DNA of 10,940 nucleotides from an uncultured Atopobium sp. (GCA_938036925.1 CALHVU010000023.1:1-10940), one strand, 5' to 3'. Shown: positions 1 through 7,312, numbered from the stretch's first letter. Notes: a model not told the origin generated them from the sequence alone. A program made the numbers and translations.

Positions 1-1
1 T

Positions 2-220
2 GCTGCCTATACGCATACCTCAGTTGCCCTGCTCGACGCGGCACTCGCCGTGCAAATCCCCATGATTGAGGTTCACCTCACAGACATCTCTATTAGAGAA
101 GACTTTAGACGCATTTCTTATATAAAAGATGCGTGCTTTGCTACAGTTGCTGGTAAAGGAATTGATAGCTACAGAGAGGCAATCCAGCTGATGGCGGCTC
201 ATCTCAAGGATGAAGCATAA
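2..220 (+). CDS. aroQ: 3-dehydroquinate dehydratase type II, 3' end only
   Basis: This is the last 72 codons of a gene whose start lies before the window. The readable protein begins AAYTHTSVALLDA and continues IPMIEVHLTDISIREDFR, matching the C-terminal half of type II dehydroquinases (family pattern NPGAYTHTS...IEVHLSN...RE.FR). The family removes water from 3-dehydroquinate in the shikimate pathway in the cytosol. The conserved His of the EVHL motif, which serves as the general acid in this family, is present. The usual HHS after the RE.FR motif reads RIS here, a mild divergence. The gene ends at a TAA and is followed by a strong hairpin terminator, so it is probably the last gene of its transcript. 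It converges on the cyclo-ligase gene on the other strand. Confidence 0.88.
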   Translation, partial: AAYTHTSVALLDAALAVQIPMIEVHLTDISIREDFRRISYIKDACFATVAGKGIDSYREAIQLMAAHLKDEA

Positions 221-252
221 GTCGCTCCTTATAGCTATCTGGCGAGAAACAC

Positions 253-289
253 AAATCTGCTGTAACGGCAAAGTTGCGGCAGATTTTTT
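253..289 (+). terminator. Rho-independent terminator of aroQ
   Basis: The arm AAATCTGCTG (253-262) pairs with CGGCAGATTT (277-286) as a 10-bp stem with one G-T wobble. It is followed by a run of six T (284-289). The convergent gene's stop codon (288-290) overlaps the T run. The structure may also stop minus-strand transcription, although the T tract on that side is poor. Confidence 0.85.
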
Positions 290-869
290 ATGCACACGTA
301 AGTACGTCTGACTCTGTTATCACCATATCTACAGGAACGTCAAATTCTGTATGAGGAAGCATTGTCTTACTCAAATTTTGCTGGTAAGCAAGGCAGATTT
401 TCTTGCCAGAATACGTTGACAAGAAGCGGTCATAAAATCCTGCGCCATAACCTAGGCGATATCCTTTTGTATCAACAAGTAATGCAGGAACGATGCAAAT
501 TGAATCGTCCAATTGGTCCTCAGTTACAGCAGGCAGCTCTTTTACTGGTTCTAACAAGTTAAATGGTGCCGCTACCAGCTGTTCCAATGAAGCGATGGCA
601 ACAAACTCTAGACAATGTCCAGGTAGACAACGAGGTACCGCCACCGTTTTCCCATCGCGTAGAGCGCACTCAATAAACATCCTGGTGGAAACTTCAGATG
701 AAACAGAAACATACGTTAAAACAGTAGTTGCTTCTGCATATTCAGAGGTTGCAAGAAGTTTCTGAGTAATGCGATCATCAAGCACGGACCTCTCTTGCTC
801 AGAAAGAGCATCTCTTGCTGCTAGACGTTCTTCTCGCAAACGTTGTTTTTCTAATGCCACAGTATCCAT
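288..869 (-). CDS. 5-formyltetrahydrofolate cyclo-ligase
   Basis: The gene encodes 193 residues, the usual family length. The family uses ATP to convert 5-formyl-THF to 5,10-methenyl-THF, returning the storage folate to one-carbon metabolism in the cytosol. The N-terminal basic helix (KQRLREERLAAR, residues 8-19) resembles the family's start. The signature GYRLGYGAGFYDR (residues 136-148) is the nucleotide/folate-binding loop. The VPALLVDTKG segment just before it is also typical. The ATG at 867-869 is preceded on the minus strand by GAGGGGAGG, a strong ribosome-binding site. The gene stands alone, with aroQ converging downstream and the divergent pfl locus upstream. No promoter stands out for it. 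Confidence 0.93.
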   Translation of the reverse strand: MDTVALEKQRLREERLAARDALSEQERSVLDDRITQKLLATSEYAEATTVLTYVSVSSEVSTRMFIECALRDGKTVAVPRCLPGHCLEFVAIASLEQLVAAPFNLLEPVKELPAVTEDQLDDSICIVPALLVDTKGYRLGYGAGFYDRFLSTYSGKKICLAYQQNLSKTMLPHTEFDVPVDMVITESDVLTCA

Positions 870-1242
870 AAAGCCTCCCCTCTAGCTTAGAATAACAACA
901 TTTTTGTGGACATTTGGAGAAGAAACAGACACCTGTCGCAATAAATGTGACTAATTCTCAACAATTTCTATATAGCTTTCTTTTTAGCAAATTCCTGACC
1001 TGCTGAAATGTAAACCATTTCTAACTTCTCAAAATATTGCGTAATTGTCGCTTGTTTAGCACTACATATTGAGTAAAGTTAGAGGTCGCAACTAATATTT
1101 GACGTCATTTGTCCAAAGACATACCTGCTGTCAAAATTAGTCTCAAGATTGCTATTTGTAAACTGCTGAGCGACCATGCTCCACTCAACACGCTCAGCAT
1201 GAACGCGGATATATACATTGTCCGTGTAAAAAGGAGTGTGTT
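870..1242. promoter_or_regulatory. Intergenic control region between the cyclo-ligase gene and the pfl operon
   Basis: These 373 bases separate divergent genes and must hold promoters for both, yet no textbook -35/-10 pair is evident. The best plus-strand candidate is TTGACG (1098-1103), spaced 17 from a poor TACCTG; a TATATA element (1210-1215) has no partner. Visible symmetry includes GTCGCA-5-TGTGAC (935-951, one mismatch), GAAATG-5-CATTTC (1005-1021, perfect), a TGACGTCA palindrome (1099-1106) and TGCTGAGCG-18-CGCTCAGCA (1164-1199, perfect 9-bp arms). Any of these could be operators or leader structure, and none matches a Rex, FNR or CRP consensus well. An AAGGAG (1231-1236) sits 6 bases before the pflB ATG. 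Confidence 0.4.
1164..1199 (+). other. Leader hairpin upstream of pflB
   Basis: A perfect 9-base inverted repeat (TGCTGAGCG, 1164-1172; CGCTCAGCA, 1191-1199) encloses 18 bases and ends 43 bases before the pflB start codon. No T run follows, so it is not a simple terminator. It could be a 5' UTR structure affecting stability or translation, or a protein-binding site. Confidence 0.45.
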
Positions 1243-3399
1243 ATGCAGGAAACACCAGCACAGGAGGCTTGGGACGGCTTTGTCGGTGGCAACTGGCAAA
1301 GAGCTGTTGATGTCCGAGACTTCATTCAGAAGAATTACACCCCTTATGACGGTGATGATTCCTTCCTCGCTGGTCCAACTGAGGCTACTACAAAGCTTTG
1401 GGCGGATGTTATGGATCTCTTTGCACAAGAGACCGCAAACGGTGGCGTACTTGATATGGATACCAAGCAGGTTTCCACTATCACCTCCCACGAGGCTGGC
1501 TACATTGACAAACCACTTGAGCAGATTGTTGGTCTCCAGACTGACAAGCCCCTCAAGCGCGCTCTGATGGTAGACGGCGGCGTTCGTATGGCAATGGCTG
1601 CATGCAAGGCCTACGGTTATGAAGTTGACCCAGAGATTGTTGACTTCTACACCTATCGTCGCAAGACTCACAACGCTGGTGTTTTTGATGTCTACACCGA
1701 GGACATGCGCAAATGCCGTCACTCCCATATCATTACCGGTCTGCCTGACGCATATGGCCGTGGCCGCATCATCGGCGATTATCGTCGTGTTGCTCTCTAT
1801 GGTGTTGACGCTCTTATCACTGATAAGACAAATCAGAAAAACGGTACCGGCTCCATCATGGACGAGAAGACTATTCGTCATCGCGAGGAGCTCTCCGAGC
1901 AGATTCGTGCTCTCAAGGAGCTTAAGCAGCTTGGCGAGATTTATGGTTTTGATTTGAGCCGTCCTGCAGAGAACTTCAAAGAGGCTGTTCAGTGGCTCTA
2001 CCTGGGCTACCTTGCTGCTGTAAAAGAGCAGAATGGCGCTGCAATGTCTATCGGTCGTAACACCACCTTCCTGGACATCTATGCAGAGCGCGATCTTGCT
2101 CGTGGGACCTTCACTGAGTCAGAGATTCAGGAGATTGTTGACCACCTGGTTATGAAGCTTCGCATGGTCAAGTTTGCTCGTACTCCTGAGTACAACGAGC
2201 TCTTCTCCGGAGACCCTCAGTGGGTCACTGAGTCCATTGGTGGTATTGGCGTTGATGGCCGCTCTATGGTCACCAAATCCTGCTTCCGCTGGCTCCACAC
2301 CCTTGAGAACATGGGTACCAGCCCAGAGCCTAACCTGACCGTTTTGTGGTCTACCAAGCTTCCAGTAGGCTTCAAGCGCTACTGCGCAAAGATTTCTATT
2401 ACCACCAGCTCCATTCAGTACGAAAATGACGATCTTATGCGCGTCTATCATGGTGATGACTACGCAATTGCTTGCTGCGTCAGCTCGATGCGTGTTGGTA
2501 AAGAGATGCAGTTCTTTGGCGCTCGCGCAAACCTTGCTAAGTGCCTGCTTTACGCAATCAATGGTGGTCGTGACGAGAAGACCGGCGAGCAGATTGGCCC
2601 TAAGTACCGTGCCGTTGAGGGCGAGTACCTTGATTACGACGATGTCTTCTCCAAGTACTTGGATATGATGCGCTGGCTTGCTGGCGTTTACGTCAATGCT
2701 CTTAACGCAATCCACTACATGCACGATAAGTACAGCTACGAGCGCATCCAGATGGCTCTACACGATGAGCATGTTCACCGTTGGTTTGCAACAGGTATCG
2801 CAGGCCTTTCTGTTGTTGCCGACTCCCTCTCTGCAATCAAGTATGCAAAGGTAAGGGTTGTCCGCGATGAGACCGGCCTTGTTACCGACTACGTTACTGA
2901 GGGTGACTTCCCTAAGTATGGTAATGATGACGACCGCGTTGACACCATTGCTCATGACATCGTTGAGATTTTCATGAACATGATTCGTCAGAACCACACC
3001 TACCGTGATTCTGTTCCAACAACTTCTATCCTGACCATTACCTCTAACGTTGTATATGGTAAGGCTACCGGCAACACCCCTGACGGCCGCCGCGCGGGCG
3101 TTCCTTTTGCTCCTGGTGCTAACCCAATGCACCACCGCGATACTCACGGTGCCGTTGCTTCCCTGGCCTCCGTTGCTAAGCTTCCATTCAACGACGCGCA
3201 GGACGGTATTTCCAATACCTTCTCAATTATTCCTAACGCTCTTGGCAAGGGCTCTGACGTCTACTTCCATGGCAGTGAGCTTGACCTCGAGCACATCGAC
3301 TTCTCTGATATGAATCTTGATATTCAGATTGAGAACAAGATTGATTGTGCCTGTGAGGCAGATCCATCCGCAGCTGAAGGTGCTGAGGATCGTAAATAA
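1243..3399 (+). CDS. pflB: Pyruvate formate-lyase, large catalytic subunit without glycyl-radical domain
   Basis: The 718-residue product aligns with E. coli PflB from its start (AWDGFVGGNWQRAVDVRDFI) through SNTFSIIPNALGKG, about E. coli residue 690. PFL converts pyruvate and CoA to acetyl-CoA and formate in anaerobic cytosol. The catalytic pair Cys411-Cys412 sits in DDYAIACCVS (E. coli 418-419), and the QFFGARANLAK segment is intact. The C-terminal domain with the RVSGYAV radical glycine is absent. In its place is an unrelated tail of about 45 residues, Asp/Glu-rich with a CAC motif (IENKIDCACEADPS). The missing domain is encoded as a separate protein 65 bases downstream, so this is a split enzyme rather than a truncated one. 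The ATG at 1243 follows AAGGAG with good spacing. Codon use is strongly biased, suggesting high expression. Confidence 0.95.
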   Translation: MQETPAQEAWDGFVGGNWQRAVDVRDFIQKNYTPYDGDDSFLAGPTEATTKLWADVMDLFAQETANGGVLDMDTKQVSTITSHEAGYIDKPLEQIVGLQTDKPLKRALMVDGGVRMAMAACKAYGYEVDPEIVDFYTYRRKTHNAGVFDVYTEDMRKCRHSHIITGLPDAYGRGRIIGDYRRVALYGVDALITDKTNQKNGTGSIMDEKTIRHREELSEQIRALKELKQLGEIYGFDLSRPAENFKEAVQWLYLGYLAAVKEQNGAAMSIGRNTTFLDIYAERDLARGTFTESEIQEIVDHLVMKLRMVKFARTPEYNELFSGDPQWVTESIGGIGVDGRSMVTKSCFRWLHTLENMGTSPEPNLTVLWSTKLPVGFKRYCAKISITTSSIQYENDDLMRVYHGDDYAIACCVSSMRVGKEMQFFGARANLAKCLLYAINGGRDEKTGEQIGPKYRAVEGEYLDYDDVFSKYLDMMRWLAGVYVNALNAIHYMHDKYSYERIQMALHDEHVHRWFATGIAGLSVVADSLSAIKYAKVRVVRDETGLVTDYVTEGDFPKYGNDDDRVDTIAHDIVEIFMNMIRQNHTYRDSVPTTSILTITSNVVYGKATGNTPDGRRAGVPFAPGANPMHHRDTHGAVASLASVAKLPFNDAQDGISNTFSIIPNALGKGSDVYFHGSELDLEHIDFSDMNLDIQIENKIDCACEADPSAAEGAEDRK

Positions 3400-3406
3400 C
3401 AAGCCC

Positions 3407-3442
3407 TGGCGAGAAGATCTATCTACACGTTTCTTCTCGCCA
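3407..3442 (+). other. Perfect intercistronic hairpin between the two PFL cistrons
   Basis: TGGCGAGAAGA (3407-3417) and TCTTCTCGCCA (3432-3442) are exact reverse complements around a 14-base loop. They fill most of the 65-base gap. No T run follows, and the next cistron's AAGGAG (3453-3458) starts 10 bases later. It could stabilise or process the mRNA, or partly terminate it, and so set subunit ratios. Confidence 0.6.
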
Positions 3443-3464
3443 ACAAACTCGTAAGGAGAAACAC

Positions 3465-3716
3465 ATGCAGTCCAACGAAGTAGCTTCCGAGCAGATTGAC
3501 AACCTTGTAAACATGATTGATGGCTATGCCGAGAAGGGCGGTCATCACCTCAACGTTAACGTATTTACTAAGGACACTCTTCTTGATGCTCAGGCACACC
3601 CAGAGAAGTATCCTCAGCTGACCATTCGCGTTTCTGGTTACGCTGTTAAATTCAACTCCCTTACCAAAGAGCAGCAGGACGACGTTATTTCTCGTACCTT
3701 CCACGACGCTCTCTAA
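3465..3716 (+). CDS. grcA: Glycyl-radical subunit of split pyruvate formate-lyase (GrcA/YfiD-like)
   Basis: The 83-residue protein corresponds to the whole C-terminal domain of PFL: DNLVNMIDGYAEKGGHHLNVNV (first part) aligns with E. coli NLAGLMDGYF...GGQHLNVNV. This is followed by PQLTIRVSGYAVKFNS and a closing KEQQDDVISRTFHDAL. Gly58 in RVSGYAV is the radical glycine (E. coli Gly734) and lies 25 residues from the end, as in full-length PFL. E. coli GrcA (YfiD) and phage T4 Y06I are spare parts that restore oxygen-cleaved PFL. Here the adjacent large subunit lacks this domain altogether, so the small protein is probably an obligate subunit activated by the PflA encoded next door. The ATG follows AAGGAG with 6-base spacing, and pflA starts 13 bases after the stop. 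Confidence 0.93.
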   Translation: MQSNEVASEQIDNLVNMIDGYAEKGGHHLNVNVFTKDTLLDAQAHPEKYPQLTIRVSGYAVKFNSLTKEQQDDVISRTFHDAL

Positions 3717-3729
3717 GGATTTCTTGTCC

Positions 3730-4533
3730 ATGTCTTGTTCTGATACTCACATGGATCTCAATGACCCGCTCACAGTTTGTGGGCGGGTCCACTCTATTGA
3801 GACCTTTGGCACCGTAGATGGTCCTGGAACTCGCCTGGTTGTGTTTACTCAGGGGTGTCCCATGCGCTGTGCCTATTGTCATAACCCGGATACCTGGCAA
3901 TTTGGTATTGGAACAGAAAAATCGGTAAAAGAAATTCTTGCCACCTTTAACCGTAATAGAGCTTTTTATAGAAACGGCGGAATTACAGCCACTGGCGGAG
4001 AACCACTCGCTCAGCCTGAGTTTATCGGTGCTCTGTTTGAGGCGGCTCATAGTGACCCGCAAGGACGTATTCATACCTGTCTTGACTCTTCTGGTATTGC
4101 GTATAATCCAGAAACTCCAGAAAAATTTGAGCGCGTTCTTGATAACACTGATTTAGTACTCCTTGATATCAAACACTCTGATCCAAAGGGCCACATTAGT
4201 CTTTGCGAAGTTGGCTCAGAAAGACCACTTGCGTTTGGTGATGAGCTTAACCGTAGGGGTATTAAAGTTCTTATCAGACATGTTGTAGTGCCTGGCATTA
4301 CTGATTCAGCAGAAGAGCTTGCTGGTGTTGGTAGGATTATTGCACGCTGGGATAATGTTATTGGATTAGATGTTCTTCCCTATCATGTGATGGGCGTAAA
4401 AAAGTACGAAGAGCTTGGCATTCCTTACAAGCTTTCTGATACTCCTGCCATGGATGGAAAAAAGATTCCAGAGCTGCGCAAACAAATCCTTATTGCTCGT
4501 GCCCTTGAACGCAAACAGCTTGGAATGCGCTAA
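3730..4533 (+). CDS. pflA: Pyruvate formate-lyase-activating enzyme (radical SAM)
   Basis: The product is 267 residues (E. coli PflA is 246). The family cleaves S-adenosylmethionine reductively at a [4Fe-4S] cluster and abstracts hydrogen from the PFL glycine. GRVHSIETFGTVDGPGTR (18-35) is the family opening. The cluster motif is Cys43-x3-Cys47-x2-Cys50 in QGCPMRCAYCHN. The SAM-contacting GGE is at 89-91 in TATGGEPL. LLDIKH and the late LPYHVMG segment also fit. I chose the ATG at 3730, which is 10 bases after AAGGA (3715-3719). A TTG at 3724 adds two residues but sits only 4 bases from that site, and an ATG at 3751 is also possible. Its substrate here would be the separate glycyl-radical subunit, presumably docked on the large one. 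Confidence 0.94.
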   Translation: MSCSDTHMDLNDPLTVCGRVHSIETFGTVDGPGTRLVVFTQGCPMRCAYCHNPDTWQFGIGTEKSVKEILATFNRNRAFYRNGGITATGGEPLAQPEFIGALFEAAHSDPQGRIHTCLDSSGIAYNPETPEKFERVLDNTDLVLLDIKHSDPKGHISLCEVGSERPLAFGDELNRRGIKVLIRHVVVPGITDSAEELAGVGRIIARWDNVIGLDVLPYHVMGVKKYEELGIPYKLSDTPAMDGKKIPELRKQILIARALERKQLGMR

Positions 4534-4574
4534 ACTTACTTAGTTCACGCATTAATTTACTTCAAGGAGTCATT

Positions 4575-5624
4575 ATGCCAAACGAAGGCAGTTATGAAGC
4601 AGCTGTTCGCCGTTCTGATGAAATCCAGGCTGATTTAGCTGAGCATGCAGGAAAGTACAACATGCTTACAGGGGATCGTCCCACCGGAAGGCTTCACCTT
4701 GGTCATTACTTTGGCACTATTGTTGAGCGCGTAAGACTCCAAAATCTTGGTGTTCATACCAATATTATTATTGCTGACTATCAGGTCATTACAGACAGAG
4801 ACACTACTGAGCATATTGCAGACAATGTCTACAATATGGTTATTGATTATCTGGCCTGCGGAATTGATCCAGAGAAGACCATGATTTTTACGCATTCTGC
4901 AGTTCCAGCTCTCAATCAGCTTATGTTGCCGTTCCTCTCGCTTGTTACCGAGTCTGAGCTTCATAGAAATCCAACCGTTAAGGCAGAGCAGGAAGCATCT
5001 GGCCATGCTCTCACTGGTCTTCTCCTCACCTATCCTGTTCACCAAGCATGCGACATTCTTTTCTGCAAAGGAAATGTTGTTCCTGTTGGTCGCGATCAGC
5101 TGCCTCACATTGAGATTACCTCTAAGATTGCCCGTCGCTTTAACGAGCGCTACGGAAAGGTATTCCCAGAGGTTTCTGGCCTTCTCACCTCTACCCCATT
5201 GATTCCAGGTCTTGATGGTCGCAAGATGAGCAAGTCTTATGGCAATGCTATCTCGCTTTCTATGACAGCTGAAGAGACTGCCAAGCTTATTAAGAAGTCC
5301 AAGACTGACTCAGAGCGCATGATTACCTTTGATCCAGACAATCGTCCTGGAGTCTCTGCGCTTCTCACCACTGCTGGCATTTGTACTGGTCGTGATCCAA
5401 AAGAGATTGCTGACGAGATTGGTATGGGCGGCGGCGGAGCTCTCAAGGCTTACGTCATCGATGCTGTTAACTCCTACTTTGAGCCAATTCGTCAGAGGCG
5501 TGCAGAATTTGCAGCACAGCCAGATCTTATTCGCGATATTATCCACGATGGAAACGCTCGCGCAAACGTTATTGCTAACGCCACGCTTGACGAGGTTCGC
5601 GAGGCAATGGGAATGGTCTACTAA
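4575..5624 (+). CDS. trpS: Tryptophanyl-tRNA synthetase
   Basis: The 349-residue class Ic aminoacyl-tRNA synthetase charges tRNA-Trp in the cytosol. The ATP-binding signatures are visible: TGDRPTGRLHLGH, where His41-Leu-Gly-His44 is the HIGH motif, and KMSKS at 217-221 in DGRKMSKSYGN. About 28 residues precede the TGDRPTG core, a short extension relative to E. coli TrpRS. The ATG follows an AAGGAG. Only 41 bases separate it from pflA, with no room for a T-box and no clear promoter, so it is probably read through from the pfl operon, at least in part. Its stop codon abuts the GTG of the next gene. Confidence 0.95.
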   Translation: MPNEGSYEAAVRRSDEIQADLAEHAGKYNMLTGDRPTGRLHLGHYFGTIVERVRLQNLGVHTNIIIADYQVITDRDTTEHIADNVYNMVIDYLACGIDPEKTMIFTHSAVPALNQLMLPFLSLVTESELHRNPTVKAEQEASGHALTGLLLTYPVHQACDILFCKGNVVPVGRDQLPHIEITSKIARRFNERYGKVFPEVSGLLTSTPLIPGLDGRKMSKSYGNAISLSMTAEETAKLIKKSKTDSERMITFDPDNRPGVSALLTTAGICTGRDPKEIADEIGMGGGGALKAYVIDAVNSYFEPIRQRRAEFAAQPDLIRDIIHDGNARANVIANATLDEVREAMGMVY

Positions 5625-6953
5625 GTGTCTGAGCTCACCTTACATGTTGAACGTATGAGCTACGGTCCAGATGCCATCGCTCATACTTCAGAAGGAAAAA
5701 CGGTCTTCATCTCTGGCGGCGCTGTCCCTGGAGATACTATCAGTGCACAGATTACCGAGGACACAGATAGGTTTTCTCGCGCACAACTTGTAAAGGTCTT
5801 GGAAGCTTCTGCGTTCAGAGACCCTCATCCCAATCCATTTGTAGCGCTCACGGGCGCCACTCCTTGGGGCAACATTGTCTACGAGCAGCAACTTGTCGAG
5901 AAACGCAACGGCGTGATATCTGCTCTTGAACGAATTGGACATTTTTCACACGACGATGTTTCTGAGCTGGTAAAAGACATTGTTTCCCCTGGCGAGCCAT
6001 GGGGTTATCGCAATAAAATTGAACTGGCGTTTAAACGCAATGGCAATAAAACCCTGGTAGGCATGTATGCGCCTAACGGACAGGACATTGTTCGCATTAA
6101 AGACTGTCCGCTCTTAGATAAGAGCAACCAGAAGGCTGTTGGTGCCGTAAGCGGCGCCCTCTCCTATCTCTCGGGCTCTCACGAGCTTGATATAGAACGT
6201 ATTGGCATCAGAGTGTCTAGACGCACTAAAGAGCTTGAAGTGGCGCTCTGGACCGCTCCGAGCGGCTTCCCACGCACACAAATAGCCCGCGTTTTGGGTG
6301 ATGCCGTAAAAGCAACAAGTGTTGTCCGTGTTATGACAAAAGGCCCAAGTAAGGCGCGCCGTGTTGTAGGAGTTGAGCGTCTAAGCGGCTCCGGCTCGTG
6401 GAGCGAGCTTATTGATGGTCAAAAGATGCAGCTTTCTGCACCTTCGTTTTTCCAGGTCAACACTAAAGGTGCCGAGAAACTCGTTGAGCTTGTACTTTCT
6501 GGTTTGGATGTTCAGCCAGACGACGAGGCTATGGACCTCTATTGTGGAGCTGGAACCTTTACGCTTCCTCTGGCAAAGCGTGCAGGATTTGTTTCTGCTG
6601 TTGAAGCCTATGGTCCAGCAGTTAGAGATCTTCGTCGCAACCTTGAGCTAGCCAGGCTTGATAACGTTGACGCAGTAGGCGGCGACGCAGGCAGAGAATT
6701 CCCTGATACAGATGCTGATGTGATTATTGTTGATCCACCTCGCGCAGGACTTGCTCCTGAAGTTATTCAACAGCTTTCTAAGCAGCCTGCACGCGCTATA
6801 GCATACGTTTCTTGTGATCCTGCAACACTAGCACGTGACCTTAAGCGCTTTGTTGAGATTGGCTCATACAAACCAGTAAGTGTGACCCCGGTGGACCTAT
6901 TCCCACAAACCTTCCATGTGGAAACGGTAGTTCTTCTGTCAAAGGCAAATTAA
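5625..6953 (+). CDS. TrmA/RlmD-family RNA (uracil-5-)-methyltransferase
   Basis: The 442-residue protein has an N-terminal TRAM domain (ERMSYGPDAIAHTSEGKTVF...VPGD) and a C-terminal class I SAM methyltransferase fold. DLYCGAG (304-310) is the SAM-binding motif and VDPPRAGL (369-376) is family-typical. YVSCDPATLARD carries the nucleophile Cys397, which attacks uracil C6. The substrate is probably a 23S rRNA uridine (U747 or U1939 type) or tRNA U54; sequence alone cannot decide between them. The Fe-S cysteines of RlmD near residues 65-80 are absent (PNPFVALTGATPWGN replaces CxxxxxCGxC). The GTG start directly abuts the trpS TAA, indicating translational coupling. A hairpin terminator follows. 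Confidence 0.9.
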   Translation: MSELTLHVERMSYGPDAIAHTSEGKTVFISGGAVPGDTISAQITEDTDRFSRAQLVKVLEASAFRDPHPNPFVALTGATPWGNIVYEQQLVEKRNGVISALERIGHFSHDDVSELVKDIVSPGEPWGYRNKIELAFKRNGNKTLVGMYAPNGQDIVRIKDCPLLDKSNQKAVGAVSGALSYLSGSHELDIERIGIRVSRRTKELEVALWTAPSGFPRTQIARVLGDAVKATSVVRVMTKGPSKARRVVGVERLSGSGSWSELIDGQKMQLSAPSFFQVNTKGAEKLVELVLSGLDVQPDDEAMDLYCGAGTFTLPLAKRAGFVSAVEAYGPAVRDLRRNLELARLDNVDAVGGDAGREFPDTDADVIIVDPPRAGLAPEVIQQLSKQPARAIAYVSCDPATLARDLKRFVEIGSYKPVSVTPVDLFPQTFHVETVVLLSKAN

Positions 6954-6981
6954 TAAAAGGAGCGGAAACGGCTTGAAATAA

Positions 6982-7035
6982 AGGGATTCCGGTAGATCGT
7001 GCGAATGAGAGTGATCCGCCGGAATCCCTATTTTA
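6982..7035 (+). terminator. Terminator closing the pfl-trpS-methyltransferase run
   Basis: AGGGATTCCGG (6982-6992) pairs perfectly with CCGGAATCCCT (7019-7029). Inside the 26-base loop, GATC can pair with GATC to extend the structure. A short ATTTTA tract follows. The T tract is weak, but the stem is long and placed just after the last gene. Confidence 0.7.
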
Positions 7036-7043
7036 CGTTACTG

Positions 7044-7063
7044 TCAGTAGTTCTGACTACTGA
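7044..7063. promoter_or_regulatory. Candidate operator upstream of the HTH gene
   Basis: TCAGTAG-TTCTGA-CTACTGA is a perfect 7-base inverted repeat. A second symmetry, GTCAG-TAGTT-CTGAC, is nested in it and offset. It lies 48 bases before the HTH gene's ATG, a natural place for autoregulation. There is no direct evidence of binding. Confidence 0.3.
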
Positions 7064-7111
7064 AGAATACACAGGTGAAGCTGAACAACTACTTTTTTAT
7101 AGAGTGAGACT

Positions 7112-7312
7112 ATGGAAAAATGTATCGACAAACGAATGACCAAGATGCAACTAAAGGATGCTGCACATATTAGCTATAATGCGATGGCTAAAATGGGAAA
7201 GAATAAACCAGTCTCACTGGAAACACTTGAAAAAGTATGTAGAGTGCTTGAGTGTAATGTGGGAGACGTCATCGAATTCGATATCAATAAAGAAGGAAAA
7301 AATATCAAATGA
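7112..7312 (+). CDS. Small XRE-family HTH regulator, N-terminus probably frameshifted
   Basis: The 66-residue protein matches the short Cro/CI-like HTH family common on Firmicutes mobile elements: MTKMQLKDAAHISYNAMAKMGKNKPVSLETLEKVCRVLECNVGDVIEF. Such proteins usually begin about 10 residues earlier with a ..Y.KLWKLLIDK segment. Here LWK is encoded just upstream in another frame (GTG AGA CTA TGG AAA, 7104-7118). It would join CIDKRMTK if one base were added in the A5 run at 7116-7120. Either the ATG at 7112 gives a shortened protein or the gene is damaged. No good ribosome-binding site precedes 7112. The stop overlaps the ATG of the methyltransferase relic (ATGA, 7309-7312), a typical coupled regulator-methylase pair. 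Confidence 0.7.
   Translation: MEKCIDKRMTKMQLKDAAHISYNAMAKMGKNKPVSLETLEKVCRVLECNVGDVIEFDINKEGKNIK

Noticed and set aside
1099..1106. TGACGTCA as a specific regulator site
   Set aside because: An 8-base palindrome is expected by chance at this scale, and its flanks are not symmetric.
1105..1881. Long open frame on the minus strand opposite pflB
   Set aside because: It is a mirror of the strongly codon-biased pflB; no ribosome-binding site or recognisable protein was seen. The same holds for the open minus frame at 2119-2724.
4534..4574. T-box or other leader control of trpS
   Set aside because: The 41-base gap is too short and shows no stem or specifier structure.
6954..7035. Small RNA or tRNA-like gene after the methyltransferase gene
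   Set aside because: The folding is fully explained by a single long terminator hairpin; there is no cloverleaf.
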